64,000 nucleotides of DNA from Flavobacterium saccharophilum (GCF_900142735.1 NZ_FRBY01000007.1:1-64000), one strand, 5' to 3'; positions 8,229 through 17,437 are shown, numbered from the stretch's first letter. Notes: generated from the letters alone by a model not told the origin. Numbers and translations are program-made.

Positions 8229-8615
8229 ATGACAAATTTTACCAAAATGGGCATGGTTGTAGCCTTATTTCTAACAACAATTTTTACCTACGCGATTGAT
8301 GGAAAAGGAGATTATATTTTGAATATAATTACCGGAAACGGAAAAGTAGTTAGTTTTACTTTACACACCGTTGAAAAATCAGTTTTTTCTATTTATGATG
8401 AAAATCACAATTTGCTTTACACAGGAGATTCTGCTGCAGACAAATTAGAGATTTCAAAAACAATAAGTTTAGAAGGTTTTCCAGCCGGAACTTACGTTTT
8501 AGAAGTAACAGAAAGCGGTAAAGTTGCCAAACATGAAATTAAAGTTGTAGCTAAAAAAGTAAAAAAAGTTGCATTAGACGAATCAGTAAACGAAAGTCCT
8601 GGTTTTCGTCGCTAG
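8229..8615 (+). CDS. Small secreted beta-sandwich protein, diverged paralogue 4
   Basis: This 128-residue protein is clearly related to the three upstream copies: signal peptide ending near TYA-IDGKGDY, core VFSIYDENHNLLYTG, then EGFPAGTYVLEVTESGKVAKHEI. Overall similarity is much lower. It lacks the AACC-N6-GGTT operator and the 3' UTR hairpin, so it is probably regulated differently. The Lys-rich linker (KVVAKKVKKV) and short C-terminus are unique to it. It has a terminator at 8641-8671. Function unknown. Confidence 0.8.
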   Translation: MTNFTKMGMVVALFLTTIFTYAIDGKGDYILNIITGNGKVVSFTLHTVEKSVFSIYDENHNLLYTGDSAADKLEISKTISLEGFPAGTYVLEVTESGKVAKHEIKVVAKKVKKVALDESVNESPGFRR

Positions 8616-8640
8616 TCACTCTTTTTGCCCAAAAAGTTAA

Positions 8641-8671
8641 AAGCAGCTCTTCCTACGAGCTGCTTTTTTTG
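8641..8671 (+). terminator. Terminator after paralogue 4
   Basis: AAGCAGCTC, a 7-nt loop and GAGCTGCTT are followed by a run of T residues. Confidence 0.8.
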
Positions 8672-8792
8672 TTTTCTTACGATACAATATAATATGATTT
8701 TTACGTTTTGATATTTAGTCTTAACAAACTGTTACTATGACCGTTAAATTTTCATTTAACCGTTAAAACAACCAAAAATCAATAGATTTAAA

Positions 8793-8800
8793 TACATTTG
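8793..8800 (+). promoter_or_regulatory. -7 promoter element TACATTTG
   Basis: An exact match to TAnnTTTG lies 31 bp before the start of the small TPR-like gene at 8831. No well-placed TTG was found upstream. Confidence 0.4.
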
Positions 8801-8830
8801 TACAATTAAGTTACTTATTATCAAAGGCAT

Positions 8831-9211
8831 ATGAAAAGAAAGCTAGCCATTTTGTTACCATTCACTCTTTTTTGTTTAAAGCTTTCTGCTCAAAATGAAA
8901 ATTATGTAACCAAGAAAACTGGCGAAAAATACGCTTATGTTGATGTAAACAAAACTTACGAAAAAGTGGCCGCAAAAGGCTATAAATCTATAGATCTGTT
9001 TCAGAAACTAGGAAATTCTTCTTACGCTATTTGTAATCTGGAAAAAGCTGCAAAATGGTACGGTGAGTTATTTGCCATGACATACGATTTAGATCAAATG
9101 TATTATTACCGATATGCAGAATCGTTAAGATTCATTTCTCAAAATGAAAAGGCCGATGCATTGATTGAGCGATTGAAACGGAAATCTAAAGTATCAGCTA
9201 AAAAGAAATAG
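8831..9211 (+). CDS. Small secreted TPR-like protein
   Basis: This 126-residue protein has signal peptide MKRKLAILLPFTLFCLKLSA (cut before QNEN). The rest is helical with TPR-like signatures (NLEKAAKWYGELFAM, MYYYRYAESLRFI). The second segment closely resembles the start of the TPR region of the OmpA-type protein at 58410-60548 (KAQRYYRLLFQK, REYYFRYAQTLKA). It therefore looks like a free-standing version of the N-terminal TPR unit of T9SS-associated OmpA proteins, without the propeller and OmpA parts. The basic tail KRKSKVSAKKK is unusual. It may be a periplasmic adaptor or a remnant of a larger gene; function unknown. Confidence 0.75.
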   Translation: MKRKLAILLPFTLFCLKLSAQNENYVTKKTGEKYAYVDVNKTYEKVAAKGYKSIDLFQKLGNSSYAICNLEKAAKWYGELFAMTYDLDQMYYYRYAESLRFISQNEKADALIERLKRKSKVSAKKK

Positions 9212-9241
9212 AACTATCAAAAATATATAGCACATCTGTGT

Positions 9242-9284
9242 ACAAACAAAAAGCAGCTCTAAAATAGAGCTGCTTTTTGTTTGT
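9242..9284. terminator. Bidirectional terminator, perfect 19-bp stem
   Basis: ACAAACAAAAAGCAGCTCT, the loop AAAAT and the exact complement form a 19-bp perfect stem between the convergent TPR-like gene (+) and the mutase gene (-), with T-rich ends in both directions. Confidence 0.85.
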
Positions 9285-9302
9285 ATTTTTTCTTCAAATA
9301 GA

Positions 9303-12300
9303 TTACATGTTTCTTCTATACTGCCCACCCACTTCAAACAAAGCCGAAGTAATCTGACCCAACGAGCAAACTTTTGTAGCTTCCATTAAATGGTCGAATA
9401 AGTTTTCGTTTTTAATAGCAGCTTCCTGTAATTTGTTTAAATGCTCGTTTACTTTTGCTTCATGAAATTGGTGCAAATTATCCAGCATTGTAATTTGATA
9501 TTGTTTTTCTTCTTCGGTGGCGCGAATTACTTCTGCCGGAATTACCGTTGGAGAACCTTTTGAACTTAGGAAAGTATTTACACCCACAATTGGAAAATCT
9601 CCGTTGTGTTTTAAGGTTTCGTAATACAAACTTTCTTCCTGAATTTTAGAACGTTGGTACATGGTTTCCATAGCACCCAAAACGCCACCTCTTTCTGTAA
9701 TTCTGTCGAATTCCTGTAAAACAGCTGCTTCCACTAAATCGGTTAATTCTTCGATGATAAACGATCCCTGAATTGGGTTTTCATTTTTCGCCAAACCTAA
9801 TTCTTTATTGATAATCAACTGAATCGCCATGGCACGACGCACTGACTCTTCTGTTGGTGTTGTAATTGCTTCATCGTAAGCGTTTGTATGCAATGAATTA
9901 CAGTTGTCGTAAATCGCATACAAAGCCTGCAAAGTCGTTCTAATATCATTAAAATCAATTTCCTGAGCGTGTAATGAACGACCAGAAGTCTGAATATGAT
10001 ATTTCAGCATTTGTGCTCTTTCGTTGGCTCCGTATTTGTTTTTCATGGCTTTCGCCCAAATTTTACGTGCCACACGACCAATTACTGAATATTCCGGATC
10101 TACTCCATTCGAGAAGAAAAACGATAAATTAGGTCCAAAATCGTTGATGCTCATTCCGCGGCTCAAATAGTATTCCACGTAAGTGAAACCATTTGAAAGT
10201 GTGAAAGCCAACTGTGTAATTGGGTTCGCTCCCGCCTCTGCAATATGATATCCAGAAATCGAAACCGAATAGAAATTACGAACGTTTTTGGTAATAAAAT
10301 ATTCCTGAACGTCACCCATTAATCGAAGTGCAAATTCAGTTGAGAAAATACAGGTATTTTGCGCCTGATCTTCTTTTAAAATATCGGCCTGAACAGTACC
10401 ACGAACTTGTGATAATGTTTTAACTTTTATTTCATTATAAACTTCTAAAGGCAAAACTTCGTCTCCGGTAACACCCAAAAGCATTAATCCTAAACCATTG
10501 TTTCCTTCCGGTAAATCGCCTTGGTATTTCGGACGCTCCGTTCCTTTTTCCTTGTATATTTTGTTGATTTTAGCTTCAACTTCTTTTTCTAAATCATTCT
10601 CCTTAATATAATACTCGCATTGCTGATCAATCGCGGCATTCATAAAGAAACCTAACAACATCGGTGCTGGTCCGTTGATCGTCATACTTACTGATGTTAA
10701 AGCATGAACCAAATCAAAACCGGAATACAGTTTTTTAGCATCATCTAAACAACAGATTGAAACTCCTGCATTTCCAATTTTTCCGTAAATATCCGGACGT
10801 AAATCGGGATCGTTTCCGTATAAAGTCACACTGTCAAAAGCAGTCGAAAGTCGTTTTGCCGGCAATCCTGCGCTCACATAATGAAAACGTTTATTTGTTC
10901 TCTCCGGTCCGCCTTCTCCTGCAAACATTCTTGATGGATCTTCTCCTTCTCTTTTAAAAGGATATAATCCTGAAGCAAAAGGAAATTCACCCGGAACATT
11001 TTCCTGTAAACTCCAACGTAAAATATCCCCCCAGGCCTCATATTTAGGCAAAGCAATTTTCGGAATTTGCAGGTGTGATAAACTCTCGGTATGTGTCGCG
11101 ATTTTAATTTCTTTATCACGAACCTTAAAGGTATAAACCGGGTTTTTGTATTTATTTACTTTCTCATCCCAATTTAGGATAATTTCCCAATTGTACGGAT
11201 CTAAATCCATTTTTACTTTATCAAATTGATTTAGTAAAAGGTTTAAGAAAATTCTGTTTTCATCGTGTTCCTGAATTCCGGCTGGCAAAACAGTTGCATC
11301 ATCAATTCCAGCTTTATTGATTTCCGGAATTTTACCCGAAACCGATTCTATCGTTTTGAAGATTCCATATAATTTCTGTGCTACTTTTTGTTGTGACAGC
11401 GCAATTTCATCATAGCTTCTGTTGTTCTCTGCAATTTCAGATAAATAACGTGTTCTGTGTGGCGGAATCACGAAGATTTTCTCACTCATTTCACGCGTAA
11501 TCTCAAAAGTCGATTTTAAATCTGAATCGGTTTTTTCGACAATTTTATCCATGATCGCTTTGTAAAGCGTGTTCATTCCCGGATCATTAAACTGCGAAGC
11601 AATAGTTCCGAAAACCGGCATTTCATCCGGATTTTTATCCCATAAATTATGATTGCGCTGGTATTGTTTTTTAACGTCACGAATGGCGTCTAAAGCACCT
11701 CTTTTATCAAACTTGTTTAAAGCTACCAAATCAGCAAAATCAAGCATGTCGATTTTCTCTAATTGTGTTGCAGCTCCAAACTCAGGTGTCATTACATATA
11801 AGGATACATCAGAATGGTCCATAATCTCTGTATCAGACTGACCAATTCCTGAAGTTTCAAGAATAATTAAATCATATTTTGCAGCTTTTAGAACCTGAAT
11901 GGCTTCGGCAACATATTTAGATAAAGCCAAATTAGATTGACGAGTTGCCAAGGAACGCATATAAACACGAGGATTATTAATTGCATTCATTCGGATTCTG
12001 TCTCCTAATAAAGCACCTCCTGTTTTTCTTTTTGATGGATCGACAGAAATCAATCCGATAGTTTTCTCTGGAAAGTCAATTAAAAAACGACGAACTAATT
12101 CGTCAACTAAAGAAGATTTTCCGGCTCCTCCTGTTCCGGTAATTCCCAAAACAGGAATTTTAGAATCAGCATTATTGGTATGAATCTGATCAAAAACGGG
12201 TTTTGCAATTTCAGGGAAGTTTTCTGCTGCTGAAATTAAACGTGCAATTGCAGTTGGAATTTTATTTTCAATATGATCAATTTCTCCATTTAGTTTATCT

Positions 12301-12743
12301 CCAATTGGATAATCGGCACGTTGTACTAAATCATTAATCATTCCCTGTAAACCTAAAGAACGGCCATCATCTGGAGAATAAATTCTGGTAATACCATATT
12401 CATGTAATTCAGAAATTTCGCTTGGCAGGATTACACCTCCGCCTCCACCAAAAATCTTGATATGTCCCGCTCCTTTTTCGTGAAGCAAGTCATACATATA
12501 TTTAAAGTATTCATTATGCCCACCTTGATATGATGTCATTGCAATGGCATTTGCATCTTCCTGAATGGCGGTATTCACCACTTCTTCAACGCTTCTGTCG
12601 TGACCTAAATGAATCACTTCGACACCCGTTGACTGGATAATACGACGCATAATATTAATCGCGGCATCGTGCCCGTCAAAAAGAGAGGCTGCGGTGACAA
12701 TTCTTACTTTATTTTTAGGAATATATGGTATTTGTTGTTCCAT
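9303..12743 (-). CDS. icmF: Fused B12-dependent acyl-CoA mutase with GTPase chaperone (IcmF type)
   Basis: This 1146-residue protein is organised as in IcmF. An N-terminal B12-binding domain (about 12-145) has DGHDAA at 23-28, SYQGG at 71 and a Gly run at 99-103. A MeaB-like G domain follows, with P-loop GTGGAGKS at 203-210, ETSGIGQSD near 296 and NKFD at 343-346. The C-terminal TIM-barrel mutase has [12 protein letters not shown] and [16 protein letters not shown]. IcmF interconverts isobutyryl-CoA and n-butyryl-CoA with adenosylcobalamin, and the fused GTPase gates cofactor loading and protection. The fusion and domain order distinguish it from two-subunit methylmalonyl-CoA mutase, but annotation pipelines often give that name. 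I did not verify the substrate-defining active-site residues, so substrate preference is inferred. It is a single gene; cobalamin demand fits the BtuF-like gene at 19582. Confidence 0.88.
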   Translation of the reverse strand: MEQQIPYIPKNKVRIVTAASLFDGHDAAINIMRRIIQSTGVEVIHLGHDRSVEEVVNTAIQEDANAIAMTSYQGGHNEYFKYMYDLLHEKGAGHIKIFGGGGGVILPSEISELHEYGITRIYSPDDGRSLGLQGMINDLVQRADYPIGDKLNGEIDHIENKIPTAIARLISAAENFPEIAKPVFDQIHTNNADSKIPVLGITGTGGAGKSSLVDELVRRFLIDFPEKTIGLISVDPSKRKTGGALLGDRIRMNAINNPRVYMRSLATRQSNLALSKYVAEAIQVLKAAKYDLIILETSGIGQSDTEIMDHSDVSLYVMTPEFGAATQLEKIDMLDFADLVALNKFDKRGALDAIRDVKKQYQRNHNLWDKNPDEMPVFGTIASQFNDPGMNTLYKAIMDKIVEKTDSDLKSTFEITREMSEKIFVIPPHRTRYLSEIAENNRSYDEIALSQQKVAQKLYGIFKTIESVSGKIPEINKAGIDDATVLPAGIQEHDENRIFLNLLLNQFDKVKMDLDPYNWEIILNWDEKVNKYKNPVYTFKVRDKEIKIATHTESLSHLQIPKIALPKYEAWGDILRWSLQENVPGEFPFASGLYPFKREGEDPSRMFAGEGGPERTNKRFHYVSAGLPAKRLSTAFDSVTLYGNDPDLRPDIYGKIGNAGVSICCLDDAKKLYSGFDLVHALTSVSMTINGPAPMLLGFFMNAAIDQQCEYYIKENDLEKEVEAKINKIYKEKGTERPKYQGDLPEGNNGLGLMLLGVTGDEVLPLEVYNEIKVKTLSQVRGTVQADILKEDQAQNTCIFSTEFALRLMGDVQEYFITKNVRNFYSVSISGYHIAEAGANPITQLAFTLSNGFTYVEYYLSRGMSINDFGPNLSFFFSNGVDPEYSVIGRVARKIWAKAMKNKYGANERAQMLKYHIQTSGRSLHAQEIDFNDIRTTLQALYAIYDNCNSLHTNAYDEAITTPTEESVRRAMAIQLIINKELGLAKNENPIQGSFIIEELTDLVEAAVLQEFDRITERGGVLGAMETMYQRSKIQEESLYYETLKHNGDFPIVGVNTFLSSKGSPTVIPAEVIRATEEEKQYQITMLDNLHQFHEAKVNEHLNKLQEAAIKNENLFDHLMEATKVCSLGQITSALFEVGGQYRRNM

Positions 12744-12872
12744 TTTATGAATATGATAATTTTAAGGGAGCAATTTACAAAATATTTTAATATTTGATCA
12801 TTGCAATAGCTTTATGTTAACAAAAAAAAGAATAGTTTTTTTGACCAGTAGGGTAACAATTTGAGTACTAAT

Positions 12873-12880
12873 CAAATATA
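12873..12880 (-). promoter_or_regulatory. Possible -7 element (TATATTTG) for the mutase gene
   Basis: On the minus strand TATATTTG matches TAnnTTTG exactly, 130 bp before the mutase start. Candidate TTG elements give spacers of 15 or 25 bp, both outside the usual range, so support is weak. Confidence 0.3.
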
Positions 12881-13038
12881 GTGAATATAAACCTACAAGA
12901 CATGGCAATTTCGCAACATTAAAATAAAATATAACAACGTGTTTTCCAGCATGCTAAAGTAATTTTACATCGTAGAAAAGCCCCAAATTTTTACCAAAAC
13001 TTACTTATTCAAGCAATAACGTAAAAATTCAAAATAAA

Positions 13039-14646
13039 ATGAAAACATTATTTCCAATCACCGCAATTTTAATTACAAGTTTCTTTCTTTCTTCTTTTAA
13101 TAGCGTGGACAAAAATGATTTAGAGAAGAAGAAAACATTAACTCATAATTACCTTTCTACTAATCAAAATGATGATGTAGTTGATAGTGAACTTTTGAGT
13201 GATTTTTTCAAAAAATACACTAACCTAAAAAAATACCAAAACGATGTGATCTCTTTATACAAGGACAGATCGTACGGAACTATTTGGTTTGAAAATGGAA
13301 AAATTACTCAATACGGAGTTTTATTGTATTCAAAAATAACTACTGCTAGTTTTGAAGTACCTCTTGAATTTCCGTACAAAAATGAAATTGACCAGATTTT
13401 TAATAAAACAGCAACCGAAAAACCTTCAAAAACGGATTCTGACATGTTATTAAGTGCCGCTTACATTATATATGCCCACCATACATTTGAAGGAGTAGAT
13501 ATTGAAACCGTTAAAAATTCAGAATGGTTATTGCCTAAGAAAAAATTAACTGCTGATACCTTAACAGCTGTTGCAACGACAAAACCTGTTGCGGAGAACA
13601 ATAATAAAATTGTAAAATTTGATCAATACAACAAACTTCAAAGTGTTCTAAACAAATATAGAAAAATAGAAAGAGACAATACCTGGAAAACAATAACAGT
13701 TGAAACTCCTTTTAAAGATATTAGACCTGATGCAAAATCAGCTACAATTGCTCAAATCAGAAACAGATTGTTTGTGATGGGAGATTTACAAAACGACTCT
13801 AAAAGTGATTTTTATGATCAGGAATTAATGGAAGGTGTAATGAAATATAAAGTACGTAACGGTTTAAAACCAAATTACATTATTTCTGAAGCCAATATTA
13901 AAGACATGAACGAGTCGATACAGGAAAAAATTAAAAAAATTACCATTAATATGGAGCGTTGTAAAGAGATTTACCCAACCTTATTAACAGACACAGAATA
14001 TGTAATGGTCAATGTTCCTTCATTTGAGTTGATTTATGTAAAAAATGGTAAAGTAGAACTGGTATCAAAAGTTTTTGTTGGTGCGCCTTTAACTAAAACA
14101 ACTATTTTTAGTGGAAAAATTGAAAAAGTGGTTTTTAGCCCTTATTGGACAGTTCCGCAAAGTATTGTTGAAAATGAATTAAAAATGAAAATAGCTGCCG
14201 ACCCAAACTATTTGGCAGAGCGCAATATGGAAATGGTAAATGGTATGGTGAGACAAAAACCGGGTCCGAATAACTCATTAGGTTTAGTGAAATTTATTTT
14301 CCCAAATCCGGATGATATTTACATGCACGATACTCCATCTAAAACCTTGTTTGATTTTGAACAAAGAACTTTTAGCCACGGTTGTATTAATGTACGTGAT
14401 GCCAAAGAACTAGCGATTGCAATGGTGAAAGATTATCCGGAATGGACCACTGAAAAAATCGATCAGGCTATGGATGGAACAGCAGAAACTACTTTTAAAT
14501 TACCGACTTCAGTTCCTATCTATATTACTTATTTTACAACATGGGTAAACGACGCTGGTCAGGTAAGTTTCTTTCAGGACGTTTATGAAAAAGATAGTGA
14601 TTTTGACCAAAACCTTTCTCCTGAAAATAATGTTGTAAGCAATTAA
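13039..14646 (+). CDS. L,D-transpeptidase (YcbB-like)
   Basis: This 535-residue exported protein has signal segment MKTLFPITAILITSFFLSSF. The N-terminal half is a scaffold region as in YcbB-type enzymes (about 50-300, including a peptidoglycan-binding-like stretch QELMEGVMKYKVRNGLKPN). The YkuD catalytic domain lies at about 320-500, with HDTPSKTLF and FSHGCINVRDA giving catalytic His447 and Cys449. The family forms 3-3 cross-links or attaches proteins to peptidoglycan in the periplasm. A poorly conserved acidic tail follows the catalytic domain. It is a single gene followed by a large hairpin at 14669-14745. Identity as an L,D-transpeptidase is firm; the exact acceptor is unknown. Confidence 0.9.
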   Translation: MKTLFPITAILITSFFLSSFNSVDKNDLEKKKTLTHNYLSTNQNDDVVDSELLSDFFKKYTNLKKYQNDVISLYKDRSYGTIWFENGKITQYGVLLYSKITTASFEVPLEFPYKNEIDQIFNKTATEKPSKTDSDMLLSAAYIIYAHHTFEGVDIETVKNSEWLLPKKKLTADTLTAVATTKPVAENNNKIVKFDQYNKLQSVLNKYRKIERDNTWKTITVETPFKDIRPDAKSATIAQIRNRLFVMGDLQNDSKSDFYDQELMEGVMKYKVRNGLKPNYIISEANIKDMNESIQEKIKKITINMERCKEIYPTLLTDTEYVMVNVPSFELIYVKNGKVELVSKVFVGAPLTKTTIFSGKIEKVVFSPYWTVPQSIVENELKMKIAADPNYLAERNMEMVNGMVRQKPGPNNSLGLVKFIFPNPDDIYMHDTPSKTLFDFEQRTFSHGCINVRDAKELAIAMVKDYPEWTTEKIDQAMDGTAETTFKLPTSVPIYITYFTTWVNDAGQVSFFQDVYEKDSDFDQNLSPENNVVSN

Positions 14647-14668
14647 AATACATTTTTTTTAAACTCGG

Positions 14669-14745
14669 GGGTAATTTTAGAATTTGATTAGAATTTGGAA
14701 GAAAAAGAATATCTTTCAAATATTAAACTCAAATCTAAAATTACC
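14669..14745 (+). terminator. Long hairpin between L,D-transpeptidase and Coa1-like genes
   Basis: GGGTAATTTTAGAATTTGA (14669-14687) pairs with TCAAATCTAAAATTACCC (14728-14745) with a single bulge across a ~40-nt loop. TTTTATT follows, and the next gene's ATG is at 14754. It can serve as terminator for the upstream gene, but its position places the stem directly in front of the downstream start codon. Confidence 0.65.
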
Positions 14746-14753
14746 CTTTTATT

Positions 14754-15173
14754 ATGGAAGATAACTACACAGAAGTTAGAAAAAATTGGTGGGACAGAAA
14801 CTGGAAATGGTTTGTTCCGACGGGATGTTTAGGCCTTTTAGTTCTTTTTGGATTGTTTATAGCCGGAATATTCTTTGGTGTAACTTCGATGATGAAAGAT
14901 TCTGATGCTTATAAAGAATCGATGACTATCGTACAACATGATAAATCAGTAAATGATAAACTAGGATCTCCTATTGAAGGTGACGGAATGGTTAGTGGAA
15001 ATATCAGTATTCAGAATGATACGGGAAACTGCGATTTACAAATCCCGATAAAAGGCTCTAAAGGTAAAGGAACGTTATTTGTAGTTGCCGAAAAAAGAGG
15101 CAAATGGAAATACAGTCAAATGTCTGTTTATATTGAATCAACAGATGAAGAAATTGATTTACTGGCTAAATAG
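14754..15173 (+). CDS. Coa1-like membrane protein (cytochrome c oxidase assembly factor Coa1 family)
   Basis: This 139-residue protein has a short cytosolic N-terminus rich in Trp (NWWDRNWKWFVP), one transmembrane helix at about 23-46 and an extracytoplasmic domain with the Coa1 pattern DKSVNDKLGSPIEGDG ... GNISI ... GKGTLFVVAEKRGKW. Coa1/TIM21-type proteins take part in respiratory complex assembly in mitochondria. Bacterial members are mostly uncharacterised and no oxidase genes are nearby, so the role is inferred only from family. The start codon lies 9 bp after a strong hairpin, which could limit translation. Confidence 0.75.
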   Translation: MEDNYTEVRKNWWDRNWKWFVPTGCLGLLVLFGLFIAGIFFGVTSMMKDSDAYKESMTIVQHDKSVNDKLGSPIEGDGMVSGNISIQNDTGNCDLQIPIKGSKGKGTLFVVAEKRGKWKYSQMSVYIESTDEEIDLLAK

Positions 15174-15302
15174 TTAACTCGTTGGAGTTTTCTTGCACGC
15201 AGATTTGGGCGGATTTTAGAAGATCAGCGCAGATTCTCTATTTTCTATACTCTTTCCTCTTTCCTCTTTCCTCTAAAATTGAAAAAACCGAAACCTCTAA
15301 AC

Positions 15303-15374
15303 TAGCCCCGATAGTAGTGTAAATCCTTTTGTGCCGGGGTTCGGCACAAAAGATTGGAACGGATAGCGGGACTA
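15303..15374 (+). ncRNA. Structured RNA element, possibly the Flavo-1 motif
   Basis: The outer helix TAGCCCCG / CGGGACTA encloses an internal loop carrying GATAGTAG and GGATAG. An inner helix AATCCTTTTGTGCCG / CGGCACAAAAGATT caps it with a GGGTT-type loop. A second copy at 31463-31566 keeps the same outer GATAG motifs, but its inner arm reads CCTTTTTAGGCA / TGCCTAAAAAG, which is compensatory change. From memory this resembles the Flavo-1 RNA motif of Bacteroidetes; I could not check against the model. The rest of the 15174-15469 gap holds a degraded CACGCAGATTT repeat and the promoter of the next gene. Confidence 0.5.
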
Positions 15375-15416
15375 ATGTTAATTATGAAACAAATTACGTG
15401 TGCTCCTAAAATAAAA

Positions 15417-15450
15417 TTGTGGCTTTGTTTTTGAATAAGTAGTATTTTTG
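15417..15450 (+). promoter_or_regulatory. Promoter of the DUF4197 gene
   Basis: TTG at 15417-15419, a 23-bp spacer and TATTTTTG at 15443-15450 match the Bacteroidota consensus exactly. The start codon is 19 bp downstream of the -7 element. Confidence 0.55.
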
Positions 15451-15469
15451 AACTCATAAAACCCCAAAC

Positions 15470-16189
15470 ATGAAAAAGATTTTATTATTAGCCCTTACGT
15501 TCTCGCTTACATCCTGCGCAGAGATGCAACAAACATTAAATCAGTTCCCACAAATTTCATCACAGATTCCCGGAGTGGGCGGTGTAGACATTGCTTCTGG
15601 ATTGAAAGAAGCCCTAAACAAAGGAATTACCCAGCAAGTAAGCAAACTAACTGCTGTTGATGGTTTTTATAAAAATGAAGCTGTAAAAATTTTGCTTCCG
15701 GCGGAATTACAAAAAGTAGATGCTACTTTACGAAAAATAGGTTTAAGTTCATTGGCTGATGAAGGTGTGAAAATGCTAAATCGTGCTGCTGAAGATGCGG
15801 TAAAAGAAGCAACTCCAATATTTGTATCTGCAGTGAAAAACATGACTTTTACAGATGCTAAAAACATTCTATTAGGAAACGACAGTGCTGCAACAAGTTA
15901 TTTACAAGGAAGTACAACAACAGCTTTATACGGAAAATTTAATCCGGTGATTAAAAGCTCCTTCGAAAAAGTAGGTGCCGATGTCGTTTGGACAAAGATT
16001 ATTACAAAATACAATACGATTCCGTTAGTAAAAAAGGTAAATCCTGATTTGACAGATTATACAACAAACCAAGCTTTGTCAGGTGTTTTTAAAATGATTG
16101 CTGTTGAAGAAAAAGAAATCCGAAATAACATCAGCGCAAGAACAACGCCTTTATTAAAAAGTGTTTTTGCAATGCAGGACGGAAAATAA
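15470..16189 (+). CDS. DUF4197 lipoprotein
   Basis: This 239-residue lipoprotein has a signal peptide ending in the lipobox LTSC (Cys16). The body matches DUF4197: alternating helices with ASGLKEALNKGITQQVSKL, ILLPAELQKVDATLRKIGL and the C-terminal YTTNQALSGVFKMIAVEEKEIRNN. The family is widespread in Proteobacteria and Bacteroidota with no assigned function. It is a single gene with its own promoter. An inverted repeat (16212-16250) follows and can act as terminator. Confidence 0.85.
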   Translation: MKKILLLALTFSLTSCAEMQQTLNQFPQISSQIPGVGGVDIASGLKEALNKGITQQVSKLTAVDGFYKNEAVKILLPAELQKVDATLRKIGLSSLADEGVKMLNRAAEDAVKEATPIFVSAVKNMTFTDAKNILLGNDSAATSYLQGSTTTALYGKFNPVIKSSFEKVGADVVWTKIITKYNTIPLVKKVNPDLTDYTTNQALSGVFKMIAVEEKEIRNNISARTTPLLKSVFAMQDGK

Positions 16190-16211
16190 ATTTCTTGAAG
16201 GTTCATAGGGA

Positions 16212-16250
16212 CAAAGTAACAAAGGTACAGAGTGAACCTTTGTTACTTTG
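16212..16250. repeat. Perfect 15-bp inverted repeat after DUF4197 gene
   Basis: CAAAGTAACAAAGGT and ACCTTTGTTACTTTG flank a 9-nt loop. The wording (CCTTTGTTACTTTGAGCC) recurs in inverted form around 17152-17185 and 17499-17535 on either side of the purU-katA intergenic region, so this is another repeat family as well as a possible terminator. Confidence 0.7.
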
Positions 16251-16297
16251 AGCCTTTGCAACTCTGTCACTAACCAAACCAAAAAAACTAACCAAAA

Positions 16298-17152
16298 ATG
16301 CAAAAAATTACCATTCTGATTCACTGTAAAGACCAAAAGGGAATAATTGCCGCTGTTACAACTTTTATTGCAAAGATGGAAGGCAACATTATCTATATCG
16401 ACCAACACGTTGATGTACAACAAAATGTGTTTTTTATGCGATTGGAATGTGAATTAACCAACAGCCAAATTACTGTTGAAAGCTTTAAAGAAGATTTTGA
16501 CAAATCTCTTGCCTCTGATTTTAATATGTCGTGGGAATTATACAATCAGGAACAAAAGCCAAAAATGGCTTTGTTTGTATCTAAATATGATCATTGCTTA
16601 TTTGACATTTTAGGACGTTACAGCGCTGATGAATTGAATGTTGAGATTCCGGTAATCATTAGCAATCACAATGATTTAAGATCGATTGCAGAGCGTTTTG
16701 ATATACCTTTTCATTGCGTACCATTTACAAAAGATAATAAAGAAGAAGGCGAGGCTAAACAGATTGAACTTCTCAACAGATATAAGATCAATTTTATTGT
16801 CTTAGCGCGCTATATGCAGATTATTACACCAAAATTGATATCGCTTTACGAGAATAAAATTATTAATATTCACCATTCGTTTTTACCTGCTTTCCCGGGT
16901 GCCAAACCTTACCATTCGGCTTTTAAACGTGGAGTGAAAATTATTGGTGCAACAAGTCATTACGTAACAGAAGAATTGGACGAGGGTCCAATTATCGAAC
17001 AGGATATTGCAAGGGTTTCTCATATTCATTCTGTTGATGATTTTATTATGAAAGGACGCGATTTGGAACGTATTGTTTTAGCTCGTGCTATTAAATTGCA
17101 TGCAGAGCGTAAGACGATGGTTTATAGTAATAAGACAGTTGTTTTTTCTTAG
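16298..17152 (+). CDS. purU: Formyltetrahydrofolate deformylase
   Basis: This 284-residue protein has an N-terminal ACT regulatory domain (ILIHCKDQKGIIAAVTTFIA, about 1-75) and a C-terminal formyltransferase-fold hydrolase domain (about 85-275). The catalytic elements are NIHHSFLPAFPGAKPYH and GATSHYVTEELDEGPIIEQD, supplying the Asn-His-Asp set. It hydrolyses 10-formyl-THF to formate and THF, balancing one-carbon units and supplying formate to PurT-type purine synthesis. Length is typical. It is a single gene convergent with katA. Confidence 0.93.
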   Translation: MQKITILIHCKDQKGIIAAVTTFIAKMEGNIIYIDQHVDVQQNVFFMRLECELTNSQITVESFKEDFDKSLASDFNMSWELYNQEQKPKMALFVSKYDHCLFDILGRYSADELNVEIPVIISNHNDLRSIAERFDIPFHCVPFTKDNKEEGEAKQIELLNRYKINFIVLARYMQIITPKLISLYENKIINIHHSFLPAFPGAKPYHSAFKRGVKIIGATSHYVTEELDEGPIIEQDIARVSHIHSVDDFIMKGRDLERIVLARAIKLHAERKTMVYSNKTVVFS

Positions 17153-17205
17153 GTACATAGAGGCAGAGGTACAAAGGTTCTAAGTTTTTTACTGCAAGAT
17201 TTTTT

Positions 17206-17397
17206 ACCGCAAAGTGCGCTAAGGTTATTTTTCTTTGTCTTCACTGAAACTTTATAAAGTTCGCAAAGGCTTTTGTCTATAGAGAAAGCTGCACTGTTTA
17301 TCGCAAAGTGCGCTAAGGTTATATTTCTTTGTCTTTACTGAAACTTTATAAAGTTCGCAAAGACTGTTGTCTATAGAGAAAGCTGAACTGCAGTTCG
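17206..17397. repeat. Two tandem 94-bp units of the AACCGCAAAG family
   Basis: CGCAAAGTGCGCTAAGGTTA begins at 17208 and again at 17302. Each is followed by TTTCTTTGTCTT, TTTATAAAGTTCGCAAAG and TTGTCTATAGAGAAAGCTG. The direct duplication is unlike the hairpin arrangement of the other family members. Confidence 0.8.
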
Positions 17398-17437
17398 GTT
17401 TAAATAAAATAAATTAAACGTTTTTATAACAAACAAT

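Noticed and set aside
10874-11119. 81-codon ORF inside the mutase gene on the same strand in another frame
   Set aside because: Lies wholly within a clearly coding, conserved region of the mutase and has no family resemblance; frame shadow.
9303-12743. Fusion or frameshift artefact joining a MeaB gene to a mutase gene
   Set aside because: Domain order and length match the known natural IcmF fusion, and the frame is uninterrupted.
16298-16430. Possible glycine-cleavage or serine regulator based on the ACT-like N-terminus
   Set aside because: The ACT domain continues into a complete formyl-hydrolase domain; the whole is PurU.
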